Shown here one piece after another: positions 16,856 to 26,042 of a stretch of 64,000 bases of DNA (position 1 is its first letter; each line of letters starts with the position of its first letter). A program made the translations under genes and the position numbers. This DNA comes from Anaerozeibacter quisquiliarum. Its GTDB lineage: Bacteria; Bacillota; Clostridia; Christensenellales; Aristaeellaceae. The stretch lies in the NCBI GenBank assembly GCA_051162045.1, contig JBISDI010000010.1. One strand, given 5' to 3'. Under the pieces are notes generated by a model. It saw only the letters and a program-made list of their open reading frames with translations. It was not told the DNA's origin and made no database searches.

Positions 16856-16895
16856 AAACGGGGGCTGCGGCGTCACAGCGCCGCAGCCCCCGTTT
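16856..16895. terminator. Strong hairpin terminator
   Basis: Arms 16856-16872 and 16879-16895 (17 bases, exact: AAACGGGGGCTGCGGCG and its complement) with a 6-base loop; T-runs flank both sides (minus-strand read-out ends in CGTTT). It ends the one-TM protein gene, whose stop is at 16907. Confidence 0.85.
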
Positions 16896-16906
16896 GGCAT
16901 GCTTGT

Positions 16907-17680
16907 CTATTCGATCGTCGTCTGCGCGGCCACGCGGGCGATCGCGTCCCTGAGCACGTCCTCGCCCGGCAGTTTCGCTTCGTCGGTGTCGCTGGCGGTG
17001 GCGGACAGCATGACCGAGCGGCCGTGGCTCGCCGCGAGGAAGGCGTACGCCGCCTTGGTGTAGGTCATGGATTGCGGCTTGGGCGTAGCGCCGGGCTCGG
17101 TCTCGGCGTCAGGCTCGGGGGTGGCTTCGGCGGTGAGATCGGGGGTGGGGTAGCTGAAGGTATAACTGAAGCTGCGCGCGCGCTTGCCGGCCACATCGTC
17201 CTGCGAAACCTCGCTCATCGTCGCGCCCGGCATGAATTGGGCGAAGTTTCTTTGCAAGGTGGCGGGCAGCTTGTCGTAGGCGTCGGCTCCGGCCATGACG
17301 GTCACCTTGACCGGGCTTGCGGCGTCGTCGGGCTTGTAGGTGTACGCCCTGACATTCTTATCGACGGCGGCGTTTTCGTCCAGGCTGCGCGCAAATCCCG
17401 CGACTTCGCCGGCCTCGCCGACCTTGAAGTAACGGGGCTTCTGAGCGGTGCCGGTGTTGGCGACGATCCAGTTGTCGCCCGAAGTTTGAACCACGCCGTC
17501 CACCACGTTCAGGTGGCCGTCAAAGGCGCTGCGCAGCACGAAGAACAGCACGATGGCCACGATGACCGCCGCCACTGAGGCGACGATCTTCCAGAACTTA
17601 TCCATGGGCATCTCGATGAACTTCTTTTGGCGCTTGACGTACTGATGCGACTTTGCGGGAACCGGTTTTTTCTTTGCCAC
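16907..17680 (-). CDS. Single-pass membrane protein of unknown function
   Basis: 257 residues from a GTG at 17678-17680, chosen because GAGAGGAAG lies just before it and inside the longer open frame (to 17716). A basic cytoplasmic N-terminus (AKKKPVPAKSHQYVKRQKK) precedes one membrane segment (about 29-47) and an extracytoplasmic domain of about 205 residues with a Pro/Glu/Thr linker (PEPDAETEPGATPKP). No catalytic motif is evident. It has its own promoter (17731-17759) and a strong terminator, so it is transcribed alone. Family not recognised. Confidence 0.75.
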   Translation of the reverse strand: MAKKKPVPAKSHQYVKRQKKFIEMPMDKFWKIVASVAAVIVAIVLFFVLRSAFDGHLNVVDGVVQTSGDNWIVANTGTAQKPRYFKVGEAGEVAGFARSLDENAAVDKNVRAYTYKPDDAASPVKVTVMAGADAYDKLPATLQRNFAQFMPGATMSEVSQDDVAGKRARSFSYTFSYPTPDLTAEATPEPDAETEPGATPKPQSMTYTKAAYAFLAASHGRSVMLSATASDTDEAKLPGEDVLRDAIARVAAQTTIE

Positions 17681-17730
17681 GGTCGACGCTTCCTCTCTTC
17701 TCGGCCTTTCGGCCACTCATCATTGCCATT

Positions 17731-17759
17731 ATTATACGCGCGTTTGTTTGTCTGGTCAA
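17731..17759 (-). promoter_or_regulatory. Promoter of the one-TM protein gene
   Basis: Minus strand: -35 TTGACC (17754-17759), 17-base spacer, -10 TATAAT (17731-17736), about 50 bases before the GTG start. Confidence 0.75.
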
Positions 17760-17824
17760 CCGGCAATTGTCCGCATTTTGCGATGGGTACAGGCATAGAT
17801 TCACCGCGAAGGGGGGTGCCGTCC

Positions 17825-18847
17825 GTGGACAAGCTACGCGCGCGCGCGGCGCTGAATTTGGGGCTGCTGGCGATGGTCATGCTGCTTGCGTATCCGGCGG
17901 AGGCGGCGGAGGCGGCGCGCGCGGCCGTCGAGCTGTGGGCGCGCGCCTTCGTGCCGGCGCTGCTGCCGTTCTTCCTCGTGCTGAGCGCGCTCACCACGCC
18001 CGAGGCCTGCCGCGTGTACGAGCTTATGCTGGGGCGCGCGACCGAGGCGCTGTTCGGCTGTCCGGGCCAGGCGGCGGGCGCGGTGCTGGTGGCACAGATG
18101 GCGGGCAGCCCGGCGGGCGCGATTGCGCTGTCGAGGACGGCGCGGGGCATGACGCGCGGCCAGCTCAGCCGCGCTTCGCTCTTGTGCGCGTCGCTCAGCC
18201 CCGGCTTCCTGGTGGGCGCGGTGGGCACGCAGATGCTGGGCTCGCCCGCGGCGGGCTACGTTCTGCTGCGCGCGCAGCTGATGTCGACGCTGTGCGCCGG
18301 GCTGCTGCTCAGGCGGGCCTGGGCGGACGACCGGACGCCGGTCACCCTAACCGACGCGCCGGTCCAGCCGCGCGCGCAGCCGGTCAGGGCGGCGGTCGTC
18401 GATATGCTGACGGTCGCGGGCTACATGGTGGGCTTTGCCGTGGCCGCGCGGCTGATTTCGCTGGCGCTGCCGGGAGCGGGGGGCCTCTTCATTGTGCCGC
18501 TCGAGGTGACCGGCGGCTGCGCGCAGCTGGCCCGCTCGATTGCGGACCGCGACGCGCGGCTGATTGCCGTCTCGGCCGCCTGCGGACTCACGGGCCTGTC
18601 GGTGATGGCGCAGAACGCCGCGCGGCTGCCATTCGTTCCGAAGGCGCGGCTAGCGCTCGGCAAGCTCATGCACGCCGCGCTGTCGGCGCTGTTCACCTGT
18701 TTGCAGTTGCTGCTGCCGCGCGCGGCTCCGCCCAACTGGCCGCTGGGCGCGTTCGAGACCGCGCTCATCCTCGCCTCCTCGCTGGCGATCCTCGCGGCGG
18801 CGCTGCACCGATACCGCCGAATCATTTCGCGTGACGCGGCGCGATGA
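17825..18847 (+). CDS. YlbJ-like (nucleoside-recognition/gate domain) membrane protein
   Basis: 340 residues from a GTG preceded by AAGGGGGG. It has about eight hydrophobic segments. The features GSPAGAIALSRTARGMTRGQLSRASLLCASLSPGFLVGAVGTQMLGS and VPLEVTGGCAQLAR resemble sporulation integral membrane protein YlbJ and the nucleoside-recognition/Gate domain family (SpmA/SpmB relatives). In spore formers YlbJ is made in the mother cell; whether this organism sporulates is unknown. It lies upstream of recJ with no shared promoter visible. Confidence 0.72.
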   Translation: MDKLRARAALNLGLLAMVMLLAYPAEAAEAARAAVELWARAFVPALLPFFLVLSALTTPEACRVYELMLGRATEALFGCPGQAAGAVLVAQMAGSPAGAIALSRTARGMTRGQLSRASLLCASLSPGFLVGAVGTQMLGSPAAGYVLLRAQLMSTLCAGLLLRRAWADDRTPVTLTDAPVQPRAQPVRAAVVDMLTVAGYMVGFAVAARLISLALPGAGGLFIVPLEVTGGCAQLARSIADRDARLIAVSAACGLTGLSVMAQNAARLPFVPKARLALGKLMHAALSALFTCLQLLLPRAAPPNWPLGAFETALILASSLAILAAALHRYRRIISRDAAR

Positions 18848-18850
18848 ACA

Positions 18851-18859
18851 TGGTATAAT
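18851..18859 (+). promoter_or_regulatory. Extended -10 promoter of the recJ operon
   Basis: TGG-TATAAT (18851-18859), an extended -10 without a good -35, lies 34 bases before the recJ start and overlaps the end of the upstream gene region. Confidence 0.6.
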
Positions 18860-18892
18860 AGGGCATATCTTTTTCGGGAGTACGAAGGAAGC

Positions 18893-21280
18893 ATGCTGAA
18901 CATTCGTTGCCGGGCGCAAGGCGAGCCGCGCTGGGCGCGCCCTTACGACATGTCCGAGCCGCTGTGGCGGCTGCTGGCCGCGCGGGGCGTTCAAAGCGAG
19001 GCCGAGGCGCGCGCGTTTTTGCATCCCTCCGAGGACGACCTGCTCGACCCGATGGGCCTGAGCGGCATGGCCGAGGCGGTTCGGCGCATTTGGCGCGCGA
19101 AAGAGGCGGGCGAGACCGTGTGCGTGTGGGGCGACTACGACGTGGACGGGGTGTCGGCCGCCGCGCTGCTCTCCGGGGTATTTCGCGCGCTTGGCATCGA
19201 CGTGTTCTGCCACATCCCCTCGCGCCATGGAGAGGGTTACGGGCTCAACGAGGCCGGTATCCGCGAGGTGGCGGGCAGGGCGCAGTTGCTGATTACGGTG
19301 GACTGCGGTGTGAACGCCCATGCGCTGGTCGCGCTCGCCCGCGATCTGAAACTCGACGTCGTGGTGACCGATCATCACAGGCCGGGCGAACAACCGCCCG
19401 ACTGTCCGGTCGTCAATCCGCTGCTCGGCGGCTATGCAAACCGGGCGCTGTGCGGCGCGGGCGTGGCGTTCAAGCTGGCTTCGGCGCTCGATGCCGATCT
19501 GGCGCGCGGCTTCATCGATCTGGCCGCGCTGGCGACCGTCGCCGACGTGGTCAGCCTGACCGGCGAGAATCGCGCGATCGCGGCGCTGGGCATCAAGGCA
19601 ATGAACGAACATCCCCGGCCGGGCATCGCCCAGTTGATGGCGGTCAGCGGGATTGCGCCCGGCACGCTCGGCGCGGGCAAGCTGGCGTTTCAATTGGGGC
19701 CGCGGCTCAACGCCAGCGGGCGGGTGGGCAGCGCGCGGCGCGCGCTCGACCTGTTGGCGGCGCCCACGCCTGAGGCGGCGCATCCGCTGGCCGAGGAACT
19801 CGACCGCGAGAATTCCGCCCGTCGCGCGCTCGAACGCACCATTCTGTCGGACGCCGAGGAGCAGCTGAAAACCTACGACCTGGCGCGCAGCCGCGTGATC
19901 GTGCTCTCCGGCGACGATTGGAATCCGGGCGTGATCGGCCTCGCCGCGTCGCGGCTGGTCGAGCGCTATCATCTGCCGACCGTGCTGCTGGCCGGCGCGG
20001 GCGAGGTGCTGACCGGCTCCTGCCGCAGCATCCCGGACGTGGACATATTTTGCTGCTTACAGGCGCTGGAGCGGCTGCTTGCGCGCTACGGCGGGCATCG
20101 GCAGGCGGCGGGGCTGACGATCGAGCGGGGCCGGATCGAGGCATTCCGCGCGGAGCTGGGCCGCGTCATTGCCGAGCGCACCGACCCCGGCGCGTTCGTC
20201 CCGTCCGCCGAGTACGACCTCGAATTGCCCCTCGAAGAACTGAGCCTTGAGTTGGTCGATCAGCTCGAGCTGCTCGAGCCGACCGGCTGCGGCAACCCCG
20301 CGCCGGTGTTCCTTACGCACGCCGCGCCCGTCGAGGCGCGCGCGGTCGGCCGGGACGGCGCGCATTTGCAGCTGACGCTTGCGCAGGGCGGCGAGCGAAT
20401 CAAGGGCATATGGTTCGGCGCGGGCGCGCTGCGCGGGGAATTGTCCGCATTGGCGCGTCCGGTGCTGTACGTGCCCCGCGCGAATGCCTGGATGAACCGC
20501 GTATCGCTGCAGCTGGAGGTCAAGGCGATCGGCGCGCCGCCGCTTGCGCGCGCGCTCGACGAAGGTGCCGAAGAAGAACGGTTGCTCCATGCGTTTTTAA
20601 CACAGCGGCTTTATAATAAGCGGGAAACCCTCGCGCTGCCTATGGCCGAGCCGATCGGCGTCGAGGCGCTGTGCGGCCTGCTGGCCGCGTCGCCGCGCGG
20701 CACGCTGGTGGCCGCGGCCGACTTCGCAGGCGCGCGGGCGCTGCTTAACGAACTTTCTGCGCGCGGGATGGACGGGCGGCTCGATGTTTGCGTCGGGCGC
20801 TGGCCGGACGACGCGCGGTGCTTCAACGCGTTGGCCGTTCTGCCTGAGGGCGACGCTGCGCGCGGCTACGAGCGCCTGGCGGTACTGGGCGCGCCGGCCG
20901 GCTTGCTGGCGGGAGGCTTCGCCGGCACAAAACACCAGCTGACGGCATTAGACGGAGTGAAAGTCTGCGCCCAGTGGGTGCGGGAACTGCCCGACCGCGA
21001 CATGCTGCGGGACTTGTACCGAGCGGTGCGCGCCTTGCTGCGGCGGCCTTATGCGCCCAAACATCCGCAGGTGGCGGCGCGGGAGCTTTCCGAGCTGTCG
21101 CATCTTACGCCGGCCGCGGCTCACGCCGGGCTGTATGCGCTCCGGGAGATGGATCTGATTGATTTTCACTGGGGCGAGCGCGCGCTGACGCTGCGCCCGT
21201 TCGCCAAGGCCGAGCCGGACGATTCGGCGGTATTTCGGTTGCTAAAAAAACTTCGGGCGTGGGGAGGTGTCGGGGCGTGA
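18893..21280 (+). CDS. recJ: Single-stranded-DNA-specific exonuclease RecJ
   Basis: 795 residues. The DHH phosphoesterase motifs are visible: WGDYDVDGVSAAALL (motif I), ITVDCG (II), VTDHH (III), then the DHHA1 part with LGPRLNASGR and SCRS..CYGGH-like ARYGGHRQAAG, the OB fold, and a C-terminal extension typical of Firmicutes RecJ. It degrades ssDNA 5' to 3' in recombination and repair. The ATG follows GAAGGAAG. Its 3' end overlaps rel (GTGA), beginning a six-gene operon-like run. The usual apt gene between recJ and rel is absent. Confidence 0.96.
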   Translation: MLNIRCRAQGEPRWARPYDMSEPLWRLLAARGVQSEAEARAFLHPSEDDLLDPMGLSGMAEAVRRIWRAKEAGETVCVWGDYDVDGVSAAALLSGVFRALGIDVFCHIPSRHGEGYGLNEAGIREVAGRAQLLITVDCGVNAHALVALARDLKLDVVVTDHHRPGEQPPDCPVVNPLLGGYANRALCGAGVAFKLASALDADLARGFIDLAALATVADVVSLTGENRAIAALGIKAMNEHPRPGIAQLMAVSGIAPGTLGAGKLAFQLGPRLNASGRVGSARRALDLLAAPTPEAAHPLAEELDRENSARRALERTILSDAEEQLKTYDLARSRVIVLSGDDWNPGVIGLAASRLVERYHLPTVLLAGAGEVLTGSCRSIPDVDIFCCLQALERLLARYGGHRQAAGLTIERGRIEAFRAELGRVIAERTDPGAFVPSAEYDLELPLEELSLELVDQLELLEPTGCGNPAPVFLTHAAPVEARAVGRDGAHLQLTLAQGGERIKGIWFGAGALRGELSALARPVLYVPRANAWMNRVSLQLEVKAIGAPPLARALDEGAEEERLLHAFLTQRLYNKRETLALPMAEPIGVEALCGLLAASPRGTLVAAADFAGARALLNELSARGMDGRLDVCVGRWPDDARCFNALAVLPEGDAARGYERLAVLGAPAGLLAGGFAGTKHQLTALDGVKVCAQWVRELPDRDMLRDLYRAVRALLRRPYAPKHPQVAARELSELSHLTPAAAHAGLYALREMDLIDFHWGERALTLRPFAKAEPDDSAVFRLLKKLRAWGGVGA

Positions 21281-23529
21281 CGGACGAGCGGTACGATCCG
21301 TTGAAAATCGAAGACCAGGAGGCCTTGCGCCTCGAGGATCAGGACCCGCAGCTGAGCGCGCTGCTCGCCAAGGTCGGGCGCTATCACCCGGGCGACGATC
21401 TTGGACTGATCGAGCGGGCGTACGCGTTCGCGCACCGCGCCCACGAGGGGCAAATGCGCAAGTCGGGCAAGCCCTACTTCACCCACCCTTACCGCGTGGC
21501 CGACATCCTGGCCGACCTGATGATGGATGCCCCGACGATCGCGGCGGGCTTGCTGCACGATTGCGTCGAGGATTGCGAGGACATCGACCTCGGGCTGATC
21601 GAGAAGGAATTCGGCGCGGAGGTGGCGCAGCTGGTCGACGGCGTGACCAAGCTGTCGCGGCTCGACCTGTCCTCGCGCGAGGAACAGCAGGCCGAGTCGC
21701 TGCGCAAGATGTTTCTGGCCATGGCCAAGGACATCCGCGTGGTGCTCATCAAGCTGGCCGACCGGCTGCACAACATGCGCACGCTGAAATTTCAAAAGCC
21801 CGAGCGGCAGGTGGCGATTGCGCGCGAGACGCTGGACGTGTATTCGCCGCTGGCGCACCGGCTGGGCATGTCCAAGCTCAAGTGGGAATTGGAAGATTTG
21901 GCGCTGCGCTACATCGATCCCGAGGGCTACTACGACCTGGTGCAAAAGATCGGCATGAAGCGCGAGGCGCGCGAGCAGAATATCCAAGGCGTCATCGCCG
22001 TGCTCAAAGAAAAGCTCGCCGAGCAGAAGATCGAGGCCGACATCGACGGCCGGCCCAAGCATTTCTACTCGATCTACCGCAAGATGCGTCAGCAGAACAA
22101 GAGCTTCGACCAGATCTTCGACCTGATCGCGGTGCGCATCATCGTGGACACCATCCCCGACTGCTACGCGGCGCTGGGCGTGGTGCATACGCTGTGGACG
22201 CAGGTACCCTTCCGGTTCAAGGACTACATCTCGATGCCCAAGCCCAATATGTACCAGTCGCTGCACACGACGGTGGTGGGCATGGGCGGGCTGTCGTTCG
22301 AGGTGCAGATCCGCACCCGCGACATGCACAGAACCGCCGAGTTCGGCATCGCGGCGCATTGGCGCTACAAGGAGGGCAAGCAGGGCGACCAGCTGGACAG
22401 CAAGCTGTATTGGCTCAGGCAAATCCTCGACTGGCAGAACGAGACGCGCGATCCGGGCGAGTTCATGGATGCGCTCAAGGTGGATCTGTTCTCCGACGAG
22501 GTGTTCGTGTTCACCCCGCGCGGCGATGTGATCGCGCTCTCGCGCGGCGCGACCCCGCTCGACTTCGCCTACCGCATTCACACCGAGATCGGGCACAAGT
22601 GCGTCGGCGCAAAGGTCAACGGGCGGATCGTGCCGCTGGAAACGGAACTCAATTCCGGCGACTTCGTCGAAATCATGACCTCGTCCGCGTCGCACGGGCC
22701 CTCGCGCGACTGGCTCAAGATCGTCAAGACCAGCGAGGCCAAGAGCAAGATCCGCGCCTGGTTCAAGCATGCGTTCAAGGACGAAAACCTGCAAAAGGGG
22801 CGCGACATCCTCGAGAAGGAATGCAAGCGCATGGGCTGCCAGTGGCCGCAGCTGAGCCGGTCCGAATACCTGGAGCCGGTCTACCGGCGCTACACGCTGT
22901 CCTCGCTCGACGATCTCTACGTCACCGTGGGTTTTGGCGGGCTGTCGGCGGTGCAGGTGCTCAACCGGCTGGTCGAGATCTACAAGAAGGCCAACAAGCT
23001 GGACGCCGCCCCCGAGCCCAAGGCGGCGACGCCCGAGCAGGCCGGCAAGGTGCGCGACGCCGCGCTGCGCAGGCAGAGCTCCTCGCACGGCATCATGGTG
23101 GAGGGCGACCCCGGCATGCTGGTGCGCTTTGCCCGGTGCTGCACGCCGCTGCCGGGCGACGAGATCATCGGCTACGTCACGCGCGGGCGCGGCGTATCGG
23201 TGCACCGCGCCGACTGCGTCAACCGCAAGGAGTTCGACGCCCAGCCCGAGCGGCTGATTAAGGTCAGCTGGGAGGACGGCAGCTCCGGGGCCTACAACGC
23301 CGATATCCAGATTGTGGCGTACGACCGCATGGGCCTCTTGGCCGACATCTCGGCGATGTTTGCCAAGATGGAGATGGCGATCGTGGCGCTGACCGCGCGC
23401 GTCGACAAGAACGGCAACACCATCATCAACGTGACGCTGGGCTGCAAGAACACCCAGCAGCTCGAGAAGATCATCAAACAACTGCTCAAGCGCGCCGACA
23501 TCATCGAGGTGTTCCGCGTGAGCGCGTAA
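21277..23529 (+). CDS. rel: Bifunctional (p)ppGpp synthetase/hydrolase
   Basis: 750 residues starting at a GTG overlapping the recJ stop, with GGGAGG eight bases upstream. The HD hydrolase contains H94-D95 (GLLHDCVED). The synthetase has RFKD at 313-316, the form found in bifunctional Rel rather than E.DD of RelA, then DYISMPKPNMYQSLHT and EVQIRTRDMHRTAEFG. TGS (about 400-460) and a C-terminal ACT domain complete the standard architecture. It controls the stringent response on the ribosome. Confidence 0.97.
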   Translation: MTDERYDPLKIEDQEALRLEDQDPQLSALLAKVGRYHPGDDLGLIERAYAFAHRAHEGQMRKSGKPYFTHPYRVADILADLMMDAPTIAAGLLHDCVEDCEDIDLGLIEKEFGAEVAQLVDGVTKLSRLDLSSREEQQAESLRKMFLAMAKDIRVVLIKLADRLHNMRTLKFQKPERQVAIARETLDVYSPLAHRLGMSKLKWELEDLALRYIDPEGYYDLVQKIGMKREAREQNIQGVIAVLKEKLAEQKIEADIDGRPKHFYSIYRKMRQQNKSFDQIFDLIAVRIIVDTIPDCYAALGVVHTLWTQVPFRFKDYISMPKPNMYQSLHTTVVGMGGLSFEVQIRTRDMHRTAEFGIAAHWRYKEGKQGDQLDSKLYWLRQILDWQNETRDPGEFMDALKVDLFSDEVFVFTPRGDVIALSRGATPLDFAYRIHTEIGHKCVGAKVNGRIVPLETELNSGDFVEIMTSSASHGPSRDWLKIVKTSEAKSKIRAWFKHAFKDENLQKGRDILEKECKRMGCQWPQLSRSEYLEPVYRRYTLSSLDDLYVTVGFGGLSAVQVLNRLVEIYKKANKLDAAPEPKAATPEQAGKVRDAALRRQSSSHGIMVEGDPGMLVRFARCCTPLPGDEIIGYVTRGRGVSVHRADCVNRKEFDAQPERLIKVSWEDGSSGAYNADIQIVAYDRMGLLADISAMFAKMEMAIVALTARVDKNGNTIINVTLGCKNTQQLEKIIKQLLKRADIIEVFRVSA

Positions 23530-23543
23530 GTAGGAGGGGCAAG

Positions 23544-23993
23544 ATGCGCGCGGTGATACAGCGGGTGAAGCACGCAAGCGTGTCGGTAGGCGGCGAAGTC
23601 GTGGGCCGCATCGGGCCGGGGTATCTGGCGCTGGTGGGCTCGGAGGAAGGGGATACCGAGGCCGATCGCAAATACGTCGAGGACAAGATTTTTGGGCTGC
23701 GCATCTTCGAGGACGAGGCGGGCAAGATGAACCGTTCGATCGAGGACGTTCGCGGGTCGATTCTGCTGGTGTCGCAGTTCACGCTGCTCGGCGACGCGCG
23801 CCACGGGCGCAGGCCCAGCTTTTCGCGCGCCGCGCGGCCCGAGGCCGCGGAGCCCATGCTGGGCGAGATGGCCGACAACCTCCGCGCGCGCGGCATCCGG
23901 GTCGAGACCGGCAGGTTTGGAGCGGACATGGAGGTCAGTTTGCTCAATGACGGCCCGGTCACGCTGCTGCTCGACAGCCGAAAGGGGTTTTGA
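23544..23993 (+). CDS. dtd: D-aminoacyl-tRNA deacylase
   Basis: 149 residues, full length. The two active-site signatures SQFTLLGDARHGRRPSF and NDGPVTLLLDS (GPVT) are intact. DTD removes D-amino acids from mischarged tRNA. The start follows AGGAGGGGC, 14 bases after rel, in the conserved rel-dtd order of Clostridia. Confidence 0.97.
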   Translation: MRAVIQRVKHASVSVGGEVVGRIGPGYLALVGSEEGDTEADRKYVEDKIFGLRIFEDEAGKMNRSIEDVRGSILLVSQFTLLGDARHGRRPSFSRAARPEAAEPMLGEMADNLRARGIRVETGRFGADMEVSLLNDGPVTLLLDSRKGF

Positions 23994-23994
23994 G

Positions 23995-24612
23995 ATGGAG
24001 ATACGCCGCATACGCTGCGGAATGTACGCGGCCAACGCCTACCTCGTCTATGAAAAGCAAGGCGAAGAGGCGCTGCTGATCGATGCGGGCGACGCGCTGC
24101 CCGAGCTCTTGCAAGCGGTTGAAGCCAGCGGCAAGCGTCTGAAACATATCCTGCTGACGCATGGCCACTTCGACCACATCCTGGCCGCCGGGCGGCTGCG
24201 CAAGGCGACCGGGGCCGAGGTGCTGATCGGGGCGGGCGACGCGGATTACCTGCTCGACCCGGCGCTGAACTGCTACGACGCGCGCTCGTCGCAATTGACG
24301 TTTGAGCCCTGCCGCGCCGACCGGCTGCTCGAAGAGGGGCCGATCACCCTGGCCGGCATGGCGTTCGAAGTGCTCGGGACGCCCGGGCACACGCCCGGCG
24401 GGCTGTGCCTGTGGCACGAACAAACCTGCGCGCTGTTTACCGGCGACACGCTGTTCGAGCGCGGCTACGGCCGGCTCGACCTGCCCGGCGGCGACGAGGC
24501 GGCGATGATCGCTTCGCTGGACCGGCTGTTCAGGATGCCGGACGCCGCGACCGTCTACGCGGGGCACGGATCGCCGGCGGGCCTCGGCGAGATTGCGGAG
24601 GCCTGGGCGTGA
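23995..24612 (+). CDS. MBL-fold hydrolase (glyoxalase II-like)
   Basis: 205 residues. The metal motif THGHFDH is intact, followed by a GTPGHTPGGLCLW segment and FTGDTLFERGYGR, then AGHGS; together these give the two-metal metallo-beta-lactamase centre of the YcbL/hydroxyacylglutathione-hydrolase-like group. It starts one base after the dtd stop and overlaps hemZ (GTGA). Such proteins sit between dtd and hemZ in many Clostridia; the natural substrate, probably a thioester, is not established. Confidence 0.92.
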   Translation: MEIRRIRCGMYAANAYLVYEKQGEEALLIDAGDALPELLQAVEASGKRLKHILLTHGHFDHILAAGRLRKATGAEVLIGAGDADYLLDPALNCYDARSSQLTFEPCRADRLLEEGPITLAGMAFEVLGTPGHTPGGLCLWHEQTCALFTGDTLFERGYGRLDLPGGDEAAMIASLDRLFRMPDAATVYAGHGSPAGLGEIAEAWA

Positions 24613-26042
24613 TCCATTTGACCACCGACGCGCCCGAGCTGTACGGCGACATCTGCGAAGTCGTGCGGCTGTTCCGGCCGGATGCGCAAATCAGCCTGAC
24701 CGAGGGGACGCGCCCGCTCGCGCACCGGCACGAACAGATCGGCGGCCGCTGGCGCGAGACCTGGACCTTCGACGGGCGTACGCTGACGCACGAGGCCGAC
24801 GCGGTCGCCGGAGGCCTCGAGGGAAAGCGCGCCTACAAGCGCGCGCTCAAGACCGGGCTGTTTCTGCTGCTTAAGCAGTTGACCGGCGCGGCGCCGCCCT
24901 GGGGCTCGCTGACCGGCATCCGCCCGACGCGCCTGCTCTACGAAGCCCGCGCGGCCGGGATGAACGAGGCCGAGGCCGAACGCTTTTTGATCGACACCTT
25001 CTACGTCGAGCCCGCGCGCGCGCGGCTGCTCACCGACATCCTGGCGATGCAGCGGGGCCTCATCGAACGCGAGATGGACGAGTACGACCTGTATATCGGC
25101 ATCCCCTTTTGCGTGACGCGCTGCGCCTATTGTTCATTCGCCTCGGACACGCTGGGCGACGGACGGCTGGTCGAGCCCTATTTGGCGGCGCTGTTGCGCG
25201 AGATGGAGGGCGCGCGGCGCATTGTGCAAGGGGCCGGGCTGTGCGCACGGGCCTGCTACCTCGGCGGCGGCACGCCGACCGCGCTGACGGCGGAACAGCT
25301 GGACAGGGTACTCGAAAAAGCGCAGGCGCTGTTCCCGGGCGCGCGCGAGTGGACCGTGGAAGCCGGCCGGCCCGACACGATCGACCGGGCGAAGCTTACG
25401 GTCATGCGCGACCGGGGCGTCGAGCGCGTGAGCGTCAACCCGCAGACGTTCAGCGACGAGACGCTCAGGCGCATCGGGCGCGCGCATACGAGCGCCGACA
25501 CGCTTAAGGCCTATGAACTGGCGCGCGAGATGGGCTTTGAGGTCAACATGGACCTGATCGCGGCGCTGCCGGGCGAATCCACGGCCGACTTCGAGGCGAC
25601 GGTGGGCCGGGTGATCGCCCTCATGCCGCACAGCGTCACCGTGCATGCGCTTTCGATCAAGCGGGCCAGCCGACTGCACGAGCAGGCATGGGTGCAGCCG
25701 GAGGCGGGGGAGGCCGCGCGGATGGTGGAACTGGCGCGCGCGCGGTTGGGTGCTGCGGGGTATCGGCCCTATTACCTGTACCGCCAAAAGTACATGGCGG
25801 GCAACCTCGAAAACGTAGGCTACGCGCTTGAGGGCCGCGCGTGCGTCTACAACATCGACATCATGGAGGAGACCGCGCCCATCCTGGCGCTCGGCGCGGG
25901 CGCGATCACCAAGTGGCTGTTTCCGCGAGAAAGGCGCATCGAGCGCGCGCCCAACGTGAAGAACGTCGAACACTACATTGCGCGCGTCGATGAAATGCTC
26001 GAGCGCAAACGACGGCTGATTGAAGGAGGAGAACAAAGATGA
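24609..26042 (+). CDS. hemZ: Coproporphyrinogen III oxidase-like radical SAM enzyme HemZ
   Basis: 477 residues from the GTG overlapping the upstream TGA. The radical SAM cysteines are C168, C172 and C175 (IPFCVTRCAYCSF), followed by the glycine-rich YLGGGTPT. An N-terminal extension of about 150 residues before the radical SAM core and the AGRPDTID segment are typical of HemZ rather than HemN or HemW. The assigned role is oxygen-independent coproporphyrinogen oxidation or a related heme/iron-sulfur function; biochemical proof for this subfamily is limited. Confidence 0.9.
   Translation: MIHLTTDAPELYGDICEVVRLFRPDAQISLTEGTRPLAHRHEQIGGRWRETWTFDGRTLTHEADAVAGGLEGKRAYKRALKTGLFLLLKQLTGAAPPWGSLTGIRPTRLLYEARAAGMNEAEAERFLIDTFYVEPARARLLTDILAMQRGLIEREMDEYDLYIGIPFCVTRCAYCSFASDTLGDGRLVEPYLAALLREMEGARRIVQGAGLCARACYLGGGTPTALTAEQLDRVLEKAQALFPGAREWTVEAGRPDTIDRAKLTVMRDRGVERVSVNPQTFSDETLRRIGRAHTSADTLKAYELAREMGFEVNMDLIAALPGESTADFEATVGRVIALMPHSVTVHALSIKRASRLHEQAWVQPEAGEAARMVELARARLGAAGYRPYYLYRQKYMAGNLENVGYALEGRACVYNIDIMEETAPILALGAGAITKWLFPRERRIERAPNVKNVEHYIARVDEMLERKRRLIEGGEQR

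Noticed and set aside
21166..23577. 803-codon open frame antisense to rel, and similar long antisense frames over dnaE, dnaX and others
   Set aside because: In GC-rich DNA the antisense of real genes is often open. These have no ribosome sites or recognisable domains, and the sense genes are certain.
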